Shown piece after piece: positions 25,808-33,577 of a DNA stretch of 61,252 bases. The stretch spans positions 1 through 61,252 of the forward strand of contig RDZR01000035.1 of the NCBI GenBank assembly GCA_004294095.1, in the 5' to 3' direction. Below the pieces are notes generated by a model. That model made no database searches. It saw only the letters and a list, made by a program, of their open reading frames with translations, and was not told where the DNA came from. The position numbers and the translations under genes were made by a program. Positions within the stretch are counted from its first letter, which is position 1. Every line of letters starts with the position of its first letter. Source of the DNA: Verrucomicrobiota bacterium. GTDB lineage: Bacteria; Verrucomicrobiota; Verrucomicrobiia; Verrucomicrobiales; Akkermansiaceae.

Positions 25808-28800
25808 ATGACCGCTGCCGAAGTCCGCCATAGTTTTCTCGAATTTTTCCGCGAAAAACAACACACCATCGTGCCCTCCGCGTCGTTGCTGCCGCAATCG
25901 CCCGGGCTGCTATTTACCAATGCCGGCATGAATCCATTTGTGCCGTATTTTTTAGGAGTGGAAAAAGCGCCCTACGATCCACCACGCGCGGCGGATACCC
26001 AGAAATGCATTCGAGCCGGTGGTAAGCATAACGATCTGGAGGACGTCGGCTACGATACCTATCACCATACATTTTTTGAAATGTTAGGGAATTGGTCGTT
26101 TGGCAATTATTTCAAAAAAGAAGCCATCCAGTGGGCATGGGAACTCGTCGTCGAACGCTGGGGCCTGCCCGCCCACCGCCTCTACGCCTCGGTCTATGCG
26201 CCGAAAGAGGGCGATCCCGGAAATTTCGATCAAGAAGCCTACGACATCTGGGCCGAACTTTTTATTTCCAAAGGCTGCGATCCCGCCGTCCAAATCGTCC
26301 ACGGCAACGTCAAAGACAACTTCTGGATGATGGGCGAGACTGGTCCCTGCGGCCCATGCTCCGAACTTCACGTCGATCTGACACCGGAAGGCAATCCCGT
26401 CACCGGCCGCAATCTCGTCAATAACGACTCCGACCTTTGCATCGAGATCTGGAACCTCGTCTTCATTCAATACAACGCCGAGGCCGACGGCACTTTCCGC
26501 GAACTCCCCGCCAAACACGTCGATACCGGCATGGGTTTCGAGCGTGCCTGCTCGATCATCCAAGGCACCAAAGGCTTCACGGATTTTTCTAACAAGCCAT
26601 CCAACTACGCAACGGATGTCTTTATGCCGATTTTCTATCAGTTAGAAAAACTCAGCGGAAAAACTTACTCCAATATTTACCCGGCCCTTGGCGCCGACCG
26701 CTCCCTCTTCGATGAGGAAATGAAAACTGCGATCGCATTTCGTGTCATCGCTGATCACCTGCGGACCCTTAGTTTCTCGATTGCCGATGGCATCATGCCG
26801 GGCAACACCGGCCGCAACTACGTTCTCCGCCGTATTTTGCGACGCGCTGTTAGATACGGCCGCCAATTAGGTTTTTCCGGCGAAAAACCATTCTTCGGCG
26901 CGTTGGTGGAAACGCTCGTCAGCGAAATGGGCGAGGTATTTCCAGAGTTAAAAAACCGCCAAGACGTCGTCCGCCAAACGCTCGAGCAAGAGGAGGCGAG
27001 CTTTAATCAGACTCTTGATCGTGGGTTAAAGCGCTTCGAAGAAGCCCTGGGGAGGGCCGCCATCTTGGCGGTTGATTCCGGTGTCTCACCGGAATCTCTT
27101 CAGAACCTTGGGCAAGATGCCCAAGGCAGCCGCCGAGACGGCGGCGCTCCCCTCGCAGAAGGTGCGCGCTATTCAAAATCCCACAAGCTTCCCCACTTTG
27201 AGCGCCCTTGGGGAAAATACCTTCTCACAGTCACCACCCAAGACCGCAAGACTCTTTCTCCAGAAGCCCGCCAAATCACACTAGATGCGATCCAGCATTT
27301 CCATGGCTCCCGCTACATCTTATTCGCGGCCGTGGTCATGCCGGACCACTTCCACCTTCTGATAGAACCCCAGCCAAAAGAATATGATCCACTGGCAAAC
27401 CCAATTTTTTGGGAGCTCGCGGAACTCATGCATTCCATCAAATCTTTCACTGCGAAGGAAATCAACAAGCTCACCGGCACCACTGGAACAGTCTGGCAAA
27501 AGGATTATCATGATCGCCTCATCCGCAGCGATTCAGACCTTTGGGAAAAATTCGAATACATCATCACCAACCCCCAGCGAAAAGAACTCACCCAGAATGG
27601 TCCCTATCCCTACCTTTTCGCAAAAGGCTGGGAATCAGCAAATCTCGAAGATTTTCGCAAGGGGAGGGCCGCCATCTTGGCGGCTGATTCCGGTGTCTCG
27701 CCGGAATCTCTTCAGAACCTTGGGCAAGATGCCCAAGGTAGCCGCCGAGACGGCGGTGCTCCCCTTTCGGGAGACATCGCCTTCGAGCTCTATGATACCT
27801 TCGGCTTCCCCATCGACCTCACCGAACTCCTCTGCGCTGAGCGCGGCCTAACGGTGGATATTCCCCGCTTTGAAGCCCTCATGGAGCAACAACAACAACG
27901 CTCCCGCGCCGCCCAAAAAACCAACATCGTCCGCGCCCTCGACATTTCCACCGCTGCCGTCACCGAATTCCTCGGCTTCGACAACGACACCATCGATGCC
28001 ACCGTATTAGAAATCCACCCTCAAGAAGACACCCTCTTCATCATCACCGACAAGACCGTCTTTTACGCCGAAATGGGCGGCCAAGCCGGCGACATCGGCG
28101 CACTCAACGGCATCCCCGTCACCGGCGTCCAGCAAATCGGCAAAGCCCGCGCCCTCATCGTTTCTCAATCTGAAATTTCAAATTTCAAATCTCCAATCAC
28201 CGTCGGCGACAAAGTCACCCTCAGCATCGACGAAAAACGCCGCCGCCCCATCGAAGCCCACCACACCGCCACCCACCTCCTCCACTGGGCCCTTCACGAA
28301 GTCGTCTCCAAAGACGCCTCCCAACAAGGCTCTTCCGTCGATGAAAACCGCCTGCGCTTCGACTTCAACAGCGCCCCTCTCACCCTCGAGCAGCTCGCCG
28401 AGATGGAAGAAATGGTCAACGGTGCGATCAAACAAGGCCTCACCGTTTCATGGACCGAGGTCAAACACGCCGAAATCAAAGGCCGCGCCGACATCATGCA
28501 ATTCTTCGGCGATAAATACGGCGAGATCGTCCGCGTCGTGCAAATTGGTGGCCAAGCCAACCAACTCAACGGCCCGTCCCAAGAACTCTGCGGCGGCACG
28601 CACGTCCGCAACACCAGCGAGATCGGCCTGTTCAAAATCAAGTCCGAAGCTGCCATCGCCTCGGGAGTCCGCCGCATCGAAGCCGTCTGTGGCGATGCCG
28701 CATGGCTGCACTTGCGCGAAAATGTTGAAAAATGGGATCATGAACTCAAAGCCGCCAGCGCCAAACTTAAAGCCGCGAACGAAAAATTATCCGCGCTCGG

Positions 28801-29332
28801 CGAGGCCCCCATCATCGTCAACGAATTCCCACACATCATGGGTGCCATGCTCGTTGAACGCGCAGATATCTCCCAAATCAACGCCACCTTTGCCCACGGC
28901 GCAAAAACGCTTGAAGAAACCCAACAAGCCGCCATCGAGGCCGAGAAACGCATCAAAAAAATCCAGTCCGCCCAAGCCGCCTGCCTCGCAGACGAATCCC
29001 TCGCCGAACTGATTGCCCAAGGCAAACCCATCATCGTGAGTTTCGAGTCCGACGCCTCGCTCCTCCAAGAACTCCAAAACGGCCTGAAGAAAAAACAATT
29101 CGCCGGCCCCGCCCTCCTCATCGTGGACGACGGCGAAAAACTCCACCTCGCCACCCACTGCGGCCCAGACGCGCTCGCAGCCGGCCTCAAAGCCGGCGAC
29201 CTCCTCCGCGACCTCGCCGCCCTCGCCGGCGGCAAAGGCGGCGGCAAGCCAGATCAAGCAAGAGGTGCCGCGCCGGACCGAAGCAAGCTGGAGGAGTTGA
29301 AGACTTTGGCGGCGGAAAAGTTGCGAGCCTGA
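25808..29332 (+). CDS. alaS: Alanyl-tRNA synthetase with an in-frame RAYT/REP insertion
   Basis: 1174 residues from ATG 25808 (MTAAEVRHSFLEFF, the family N-terminus; a frame 28 codons longer exists but is not AlaRS-like). Family members are near 880-950 residues. The aminoacylation core is intact (LFTNAGMNPFVPYFLG, YHHTFFEMLGNWSFG, GPCGPCSELH, KHVDTGMGFERA, RRILRRAVRYG). The editing domain keeps its zinc ligands: HHTATH at 818-823 and CGGTH at 928-932. Residues about 415-653 are foreign: repeat, HUH transposase, repeat, all in the AlaRS frame. Removing 717 bases (27050-27766) joins ...RFEEAL to SGDIAFELYDTFGFP, the normal family sequence. The insertion lies in the helical tRNA-recognition region, outside the active sites. 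Confidence 0.95.
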   Translation: MTAAEVRHSFLEFFREKQHTIVPSASLLPQSPGLLFTNAGMNPFVPYFLGVEKAPYDPPRAADTQKCIRAGGKHNDLEDVGYDTYHHTFFEMLGNWSFGNYFKKEAIQWAWELVVERWGLPAHRLYASVYAPKEGDPGNFDQEAYDIWAELFISKGCDPAVQIVHGNVKDNFWMMGETGPCGPCSELHVDLTPEGNPVTGRNLVNNDSDLCIEIWNLVFIQYNAEADGTFRELPAKHVDTGMGFERACSIIQGTKGFTDFSNKPSNYATDVFMPIFYQLEKLSGKTYSNIYPALGADRSLFDEEMKTAIAFRVIADHLRTLSFSIADGIMPGNTGRNYVLRRILRRAVRYGRQLGFSGEKPFFGALVETLVSEMGEVFPELKNRQDVVRQTLEQEEASFNQTLDRGLKRFEEALGRAAILAVDSGVSPESLQNLGQDAQGSRRDGGAPLAEGARYSKSHKLPHFERPWGKYLLTVTTQDRKTLSPEARQITLDAIQHFHGSRYILFAAVVMPDHFHLLIEPQPKEYDPLANPIFWELAELMHSIKSFTAKEINKLTGTTGTVWQKDYHDRLIRSDSDLWEKFEYIITNPQRKELTQNGPYPYLFAKGWESANLEDFRKGRAAILAADSGVSPESLQNLGQDAQGSRRDGGAPLSGDIAFELYDTFGFPIDLTELLCAERGLTVDIPRFEALMEQQQQRSRAAQKTNIVRALDISTAAVTEFLGFDNDTIDATVLEIHPQEDTLFIITDKTVFYAEMGGQAGDIGALNGIPVTGVQQIGKARALIVSQSEISNFKSPITVGDKVTLSIDEKRRRPIEAHHTATHLLHWALHEVVSKDASQQGSSVDENRLRFDFNSAPLTLEQLAEMEEMVNGAIKQGLTVSWTEVKHAEIKGRADIMQFFGDKYGEIVRVVQIGGQANQLNGPSQELCGGTHVRNTSEIGLFKIKSEAAIASGVRRIEAVCGDAAWLHLRENVEKWDHELKAASAKLKAANEKLSALGEAPIIVNEFPHIMGAMLVERADISQINATFAHGAKTLEETQQAAIEAEKRIKKIQSAQAACLADESLAELIAQGKPIIVSFESDASLLQELQNGLKKKQFAGPALLIVDDGEKLHLATHCGPDALAAGLKAGDLLRDLAALAGGKGGGKPDQARGAAPDRSKLEELKTLAAEKLRA
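27049..27152 (+). repeat. 104-bp multi-hairpin REP-like repeat, left copy
   Basis: Bounded by GGGGAG...CTCCCC. Inside are four short palindromes: CCGCC-ATCTT-GGCGG, CCGGT-GTCTC-ACCGG, TTGGGC-AAGAT-GCCCAA and GCCGCC-GAGAC-GGCGGC. Loops 3 and 4 are the reverse complements of loops 1 and 2, while the stems differ. It encodes GRAAILAVDSGVSPESLQ and onward in the alaS frame. It differs from the right copy at four positions by eye. Confidence 0.92.
27661..27764 (+). repeat. 104-bp multi-hairpin REP-like repeat, right copy
   Basis: Same direction, same reading frame and about 96 percent identical to 27049-27152. The distance between copies is 612 bases, a multiple of three. One difference (CACCGG to CGCCGG) lies inside a stem and leaves a mismatch opposite G; the others lie between palindromes or at a stem edge. 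It is followed directly by TCGGGAGACATCGCC, where normal AlaRS sequence resumes. Confidence 0.92.
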
Positions 29333-29410
29333 TTCGCAGCTAGGGAGCAAAAACGAAAAAACGTAAGTGTTACTCTGGCCGGAGTGATCCGTGTCGGGGC
29401 TGACCGGATG

Positions 29411-29444
29411 AAAGCCGATCCTGTTCGCACAGGGTCGGCTTTTT
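29411..29444 (+). terminator. Intrinsic terminator downstream of alaS
   Basis: AAAGCCGATCCTGT then TCGC then ACAGGGTCGGCTTTTT, a stem of about 13 pairs with one mismatch ending in a T-run. It separates alaS from the XRE-ImmA gene. Confidence 0.85.
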
Positions 29445-29570
29445 CGCTGGGTTCGCATGAAGATGGCGGAAGCAAGTTACGATCTGGTATCAAATTTCTA
29501 CTTAAATGTATTGGGACTTGATATTTTTGAGGCTGAATGTGAATAATTTGTGGACAAAATGGCATTCATT

Positions 29571-29585
29571 TGACATTTAAAGTCA
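29571..29585. promoter_or_regulatory. Candidate autoregulatory operator
   Basis: TGACATTTAAAGTCA is a 15-base near-palindrome (one symmetric mismatch pair) ending one base before the ATG at 29587 of an XRE-type regulator. Binding there would block translation initiation or transcription, as expected for antitoxin autoregulation. This is inferred from symmetry and position only. Confidence 0.45.
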
Positions 29586-29586
29586 G

Positions 29587-30735
29587 ATGAACTCTTTTCC
29601 AGATAATCTGACACGAGTCCGCGAGCGTCTCGGCATGAGCCAGAAGGCGGCTGCGGAGCGCATGGGGATTTCATCCTCATTGGTCTCAAAATGGGAAAAA
29701 GGCGAACGAATTCCGGATGAAGCGCAGCTATGGGAACTGTCCCGAATTTACGGAGTGGACCCGGCATTTCTGCGGGAGGGTGCGCGGGCCGTGGCCTTCC
29801 AGCCTCGCAGTATGGCGGCAAAGAAAAGTCAGGAAAAACAAGGGCTTGGAAGCGCCCTCAACGACGCAGCAGCCCAGGTTCACTCGTTATATAGGGTTTG
29901 GGAACTGGCAGGCGAAATGCCTCAGCGTTTGTCGCTTTCTCTGGAATACTCAGAGCCTCGGCTTGAAGAATTGGCTGACATGGTGCGGCGGTTTCTACGG
30001 CTGAATGATCGCGTGACCTACACCGAGCTTTGCCAGGCGCTGGCGGAGAATCGCGTGCAGGTTTTCGAATGGAAACTGCCACCCAAGCTTTCCGGGTTAT
30101 CGCACCAACGTGACTTCAGCGTGATCTTCGTGAACCGGAACATGCCTGAGAAGGTGAAGCTGTTCACGCTTTGTCACGAGTTGGCGCATTTGCTTTTTCA
30201 CCTGCGCGGGGTTGAAGATACGGCGGTTTCCCTGATGGCGACGCGCAACGATCCGCAGGAGAAGGAAGCGAACCGCTTCGCCGCCGAACTTCTGATGCCG
30301 ATGTCCAAAGTGGAGGATCTTTTGCGACGGCAAGGTGCCAATTTGCGCACGAAGTCGGGTTTTTTCGCTGCAGTGGATCACTTCGGCGTTTCGCATGGGG
30401 CGATGTTTTACCGTCTGGTGCAGCGCAACGTCGTAAGCTATACGGAGAAGTCGCGGTTTTTCACAGAAGTGCAGCGTGAGGAGACGGAGTCCGAGGGAGC
30501 GCGGGTGAGCGAGGGGGATGATCACCCTTTCGGGGATCAAGTGCCTCCCCGGTTATTGGAGTTGACCACTGAACTCTGGTTAGCAGGTAAGGTGAGCATC
30601 GGCAAGGTAGCTGGCTGGTGCTCAGCCGGGCGTTCGACCGTGGAAAAATATCTATCGTCCGCGGCGGAAGATGGTGATGAGGCGGTGAATGATATCGATT
30701 TGGGCTATGCGGAAGTGGAGGGTCTGGCTCCTTGA
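29587..30735 (+). CDS. XRE-family regulator with ImmA/IrrE-type zinc peptidase domain
   Basis: 382 residues. An N-terminal helix-turn-helix (about 8-60, MSQKAAAERMGISSSLVSKW) is followed by a linker and a COG2856 peptidase domain with zinc motif HELAH at 197-201. EKEANRFAAELLMP supplies the downstream Glu. The C-terminal 100 residues include a second helical segment (GKVAGWCSAGRSTVEKYLSS). Such fusions are self-regulating repressors or antitoxins cleaved on stress. The next gene overlaps by four bases and encodes a PIN protein, so the pair resembles a type II toxin-antitoxin module. The surrounding 9 kb lacks the TGTTAGA word, which fits acquisition by transfer. Confidence 0.9.
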   Translation: MNSFPDNLTRVRERLGMSQKAAAERMGISSSLVSKWEKGERIPDEAQLWELSRIYGVDPAFLREGARAVAFQPRSMAAKKSQEKQGLGSALNDAAAQVHSLYRVWELAGEMPQRLSLSLEYSEPRLEELADMVRRFLRLNDRVTYTELCQALAENRVQVFEWKLPPKLSGLSHQRDFSVIFVNRNMPEKVKLFTLCHELAHLLFHLRGVEDTAVSLMATRNDPQEKEANRFAAELLMPMSKVEDLLRRQGANLRTKSGFFAAVDHFGVSHGAMFYRLVQRNVVSYTEKSRFFTEVQREETESEGARVSEGDDHPFGDQVPPRLLELTTELWLAGKVSIGKVAGWCSAGRSTVEKYLSSAAEDGDEAVNDIDLGYAEVEGLAP

Positions 30736-31250
30736 AAGTATCAAGTTCTCCTCTCGTTTGCGATGCTTCGGTCATCTTGAATTTTGGCCATCGCGGAGAA
30801 TTGTCAGCTCTGGTGATGGAGCTAGTGGGCGAGCGTGAACTGACGGTGACTCCGGAAGTGGTAAGAGAAGTTTCTCAAGATGATCCCGCCTATTACCGGG
30901 AGATTCTGAAAGATCATTTCAAGCTACACGAAAGACCTTTGGCGGCGATGAGTAAAATTCCTATGGAAGCTCGTGACAGCTTGGACCCTGGCGAGCTGAG
31001 CGTGCTAGCCGTGTGTCTCGAAACGGGCTGGACTGCTTGTATTGACGAGACGCTGGCGAGGAAAGTGGCATTGTCGATGAACATTCCACTCATCGGCACA
31101 CTTGGATTGCTAGGTCATGCAGTGAAGCAGAAATGGATGACAAATGACGACTGCTTGGCAGCTGTCCGTAGGTTAAAGCAGAACGGATTTTATTGTCCAA
31201 AGGTGCATCCTAACGACGACTTTTTCGAATATCTGGCGCGGATGAGATAG
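30732..31250 (+). CDS. PIN-domain protein, candidate toxin
   Basis: 172 residues starting at TTG 30732, overlapping the upstream stop (TTGA). PIN acidic residues are visible: LVCDASVILNFGHRG at the N-terminus, LDPGELSVLAVCLETG in the middle and ACIDETLARKVA, followed by IPLIGTLGLLGHAVK, the pattern of DUF3368-like PIN proteins. PIN toxins are Mg-dependent RNases. Tight coupling to the XRE-ImmA gene suggests this is the toxin and the upstream protein its antitoxin or repressor. The activity is inferred. Confidence 0.82.
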   Translation: MKVSSSPLVCDASVILNFGHRGELSALVMELVGERELTVTPEVVREVSQDDPAYYREILKDHFKLHERPLAAMSKIPMEARDSLDPGELSVLAVCLETGWTACIDETLARKVALSMNIPLIGTLGLLGHAVKQKWMTNDDCLAAVRRLKQNGFYCPKVHPNDDFFEYLARMR

Positions 31251-31264
31251 TCGCCTCGGCAACT

Positions 31265-32185
31265 TTATACCACTAGATATCCCTTTCGCTCCGCGAGTGA
31301 GATGGTTGCTTTTGTGCCGGAGTTGAATTCTAAGAAATCGTGCTCGATTCCGTCGCTGAAAATCACGCCGTTTTCTCCCATTTGTGATTCGAGCAGGAGA
31401 GGTTGTTTTTTGGTGACTTTTCCAAAAACGAGTGAGGTGCCTGTGGTATTGCTAGGAAATGGTTCGCGGACGGTGAAGTAGAGAAACTCGGACTCCCATG
31501 GGAAACGGGTATCTGGAGAAATCGTTCCCATCGCCTTTCCGGCCGTGCCTGTCATCAGGCTTTTGAACCATCCGGTCGAGCCCATGCCGGTCGAGACGAT
31601 GACTCCACTGGATGAGTGGTTTTCCGCTTGGTCTCCTGTGGAAATGCGATACCGCGCGGAGCCATGGGATTTGAGGCCGATGAAAAGATCGTTCACCGCG
31701 CACAAGCTGAGTCCGGTGTTCAACTTGGCCTCGGCCATGGTGACTTCATGAGTTTTCCGACTGCCGCGTAGGATTTCGCGCATGACTTGATTGAGACCTT
31801 TCACCTGAAACGGCAGAAGCTGGCCGTCCCAGCGTTTTGGGTCGGGGTTCACGCCGACGAGCGGCTGGCCGGATAGATACTTCAAGGTGTTTGCCACGAG
31901 TCCGTCTTGGCCAAGGGCAACGACGATGTCCTCGGGCCCGAAAACAAAATTGGGCAGGAACGAGCGCTGGACAAGCTGCACGCGACCAAGCTCACCGAGC
32001 AATTGTTGGACTTTGGAAATCGCGGCCTGATAGGAAGTGTCTTCGTTTTCGTAATCGCCGAAGTCTGCGCCAAGACTGTTGATATAGAAACGAGCCTGCG
32101 ACTTGGTGGCGAACTTGGCTTTCAAGTCCGCCAGCCGGGTCGCGCGAACGACGAGGACAATCTTCGTTTCTGTTAGTCGCGTCAT
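31265..32185 (-). CDS. NAD kinase-like protein
   Basis: 306 residues with the ATP-NAD kinase fold pattern. The nucleotide motif reads VVALGQDGLV instead of the usual GGDG. The NE/ND motif is VNDLFIG, and the Ser/Thr-Gly motif is VIVSTGMGSTGW. The N-terminus (IVLVVRATRLADLKAKF) and the all-beta C-terminus (LESQMGENGVIFSDG) fit the two-domain family. The altered first glycine means NAD phosphorylation should not be assumed. It overlaps the upstream SPFH gene by four bases, so the two proteins are probably made together. Confidence 0.75.
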   Translation of the reverse strand: MTRLTETKIVLVVRATRLADLKAKFATKSQARFYINSLGADFGDYENEDTSYQAAISKVQQLLGELGRVQLVQRSFLPNFVFGPEDIVVALGQDGLVANTLKYLSGQPLVGVNPDPKRWDGQLLPFQVKGLNQVMREILRGSRKTHEVTMAEAKLNTGLSLCAVNDLFIGLKSHGSARYRISTGDQAENHSSSGVIVSTGMGSTGWFKSLMTGTAGKAMGTISPDTRFPWESEFLYFTVREPFPSNTTGTSLVFGKVTKKQPLLLESQMGENGVIFSDGIEHDFLEFNSGTKATISLAERKGYLVV

Positions 32186-33228
32186 TGCCTTGATTCAGGC
32201 TTGTCGAGCAACTCGCGCAGAAGATCCGGCGAGATGTTGAGTTGGCCGATTTTGTCAGCTTTGCTGGCGAGCTCTTGGAAGGCGAAAGCGATGAGTTGTT
32301 CCGGCTTCATGCCCGAGGTGGTGAGAGCCTGCAAGACGGCGGCATCGGCGCTGCCAAGTGCTTGCATGATACTAGAGATACCGTAGGCACGTGCATCGGA
32401 CTCGGCCTTGGCATTTTCGGTCGTGAGGGCGACGAGTTTTTTACGCTCGTCTTCAAGGCTGATGCTGGTGTCTAACTGGGCGCGTTGGAGTTGAGCTTTT
32501 TTCTCCTGCACCGCGCGTTCTGCATCCATTTGGGTTTCTCGGATTTGGCGTTTTTTGATTTCTACTGCGATCTCGGTGTTGAGTTCGTTTTCCTTGATAC
32601 TGCGCTCCTGCTCAACGGCGGCATTGCGCCTGGTGTAGATGGCTTCGTCCGCGCCACGCAAAAGCTGCTCGCGGGTCTCGGCTTCCAGAGCTCTCGCGGT
32701 CTCGGGAGTCGGTTTGATGGCCAATATGGAAAGCCCGAGAACCTCTAGTCCCAAAGCCGCGATCTCGGGCGATGTGCCAAGTTGCTCGCGAATCGCAGTT
32801 ACCAAAAATTCTGAAGCGCGCAATGCCTGCTTGAGCGGTAGTTGATCGATTTCTGCGCGGGCAAGGACGTGGACAAGATTGATCACTCGCTGGGGCAGAT
32901 TTTCTGGATCATCCGAGGCGAATCCTCGGCCGTTGGGTGCGAGCGTAAAATCCATCAGACCGGCGAGTTTCTTCGGCTCTGCGATGCGGTAAGTGATCTG
33001 GCCTTGGAGGCTAACGGTCTGATAGTCGCCGGTTTGTTCTTCGAAAATGAATGGCACATCGGTGCTGCCTACCGGGACTGATACTAGAGAAGTGGTGGGT
33101 GAGTAGTAGAAAAAGGAAAGGCCCGTCCCTTCGCGCACCACATTGCCGCCCGAGTATTGAATGACATGGGTGGTTGGAGGAATTTTGATGAATCGAAGTC
33201 CGAACATAGTTATTTGGTTGATTGACAT
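32182..33228 (-). CDS. SPFH/Band 7 domain protein
   Basis: 348 residues. The N-terminal half is a Band 7/SPFH domain (PTTHVIQYSGGNVVREG, VSLQGQITYRIAEPKKL, SPEIAALGLEVLGLSILAIK). A long coiled coil (about 210-285, REQLLRGADEAIYTRRN, IAVEIKKRQIRETQ) and a Gln/Leu-rich tail follow. There is no obvious N-terminal transmembrane helix, so membrane attachment would be peripheral. SPFH proteins form ring or cage oligomers and organise membrane microdomains. It is the first gene of the unit with the NAD-kinase-like gene. Confidence 0.88.
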   Translation of the reverse strand: MSINQITMFGLRFIKIPPTTHVIQYSGGNVVREGTGLSFFYYSPTTSLVSVPVGSTDVPFIFEEQTGDYQTVSLQGQITYRIAEPKKLAGLMDFTLAPNGRGFASDDPENLPQRVINLVHVLARAEIDQLPLKQALRASEFLVTAIREQLGTSPEIAALGLEVLGLSILAIKPTPETARALEAETREQLLRGADEAIYTRRNAAVEQERSIKENELNTEIAVEIKKRQIRETQMDAERAVQEKKAQLQRAQLDTSISLEDERKKLVALTTENAKAESDARAYGISSIMQALGSADAAVLQALTTSGMKPEQLIAFAFQELASKADKIGQLNISPDLLRELLDKPESRQ

Positions 33229-33577
33229 AGGGTATGTGGCATCAAGGCCGACTCAAGTAAACGTTGGATTTTTCCAACGCTTCGCCATGAACGATTTGGA
33301 TGAAAAACCGTTGGTAATTGAATCCTTACGTTGGAACGGTCTAGAAGTTTTTAGCGTTTCTATTCTTCTATTTAGCACTGAGCTCAACTCCGTCGCAAAA
33401 CTCTTGGATGCCGTTAAGCATGCCATTTCGAATCGAGCTTTTTCGAAGCAGCAAAGAACTAGAGTCTGCTCTGAAAAATGGTCAAAATCCTGTTTTTTCT
33501 GTGAGTCTGAGTTCGCCGCGGAGGGAAGCGGGGTGATTTAGGGTTTTCCAAAAGGAAAAATACGCCATCTTCCGCCC
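33229..33577. other. 349-base gap, no confident gene
   Basis: Separates the divergent SPFH gene and the DUF457 gene. An open frame from ATG 33287 to 33541 could encode 84 residues (MNDLDEKPLVIESLRWNGLE...), but it has no ribosome binding site, no domain and irregular composition. It may hold the SPFH promoter. Nothing else is evident. Confidence 0.4.

Larger units (their letters stand above)
27049..27766 (+). mobile_element. RAYT (REP-associated tyrosine transposase) element inserted in alaS
   Basis: The element consists of two direct 104-bp repeats bounding a Y1-type transposase domain of about 170 codons. The domain has YLLTVTTQDRKTL, the HUH motif in MPDHFHLLIEP (His514 and His516 in alaS numbering), and a candidate catalytic Tyr567 in WQKDYHDRLIRS, then FEYIITNPQRKEL. 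No ATG precedes the domain and no stop codon follows it, so it can only be translated as part of AlaRS. The repeats also stay open in the same frame. RAYTs are single-copy domesticated relatives of IS200/IS605 transposases that move REP palindromes. No target-site duplication is evident. Confidence 0.93.

Noticed and set aside
27049-27766. Intein in alaS
   Set aside because: No splicing-domain motifs or nucleophilic Cys/Ser at the junctions in an intein-like context; the content is a HUH transposase with palindromic repeats.
33287-33541. 84-residue gene between the SPFH and DUF457 genes
   Set aside because: No ribosome binding site or domain; composition is not clearly coding.
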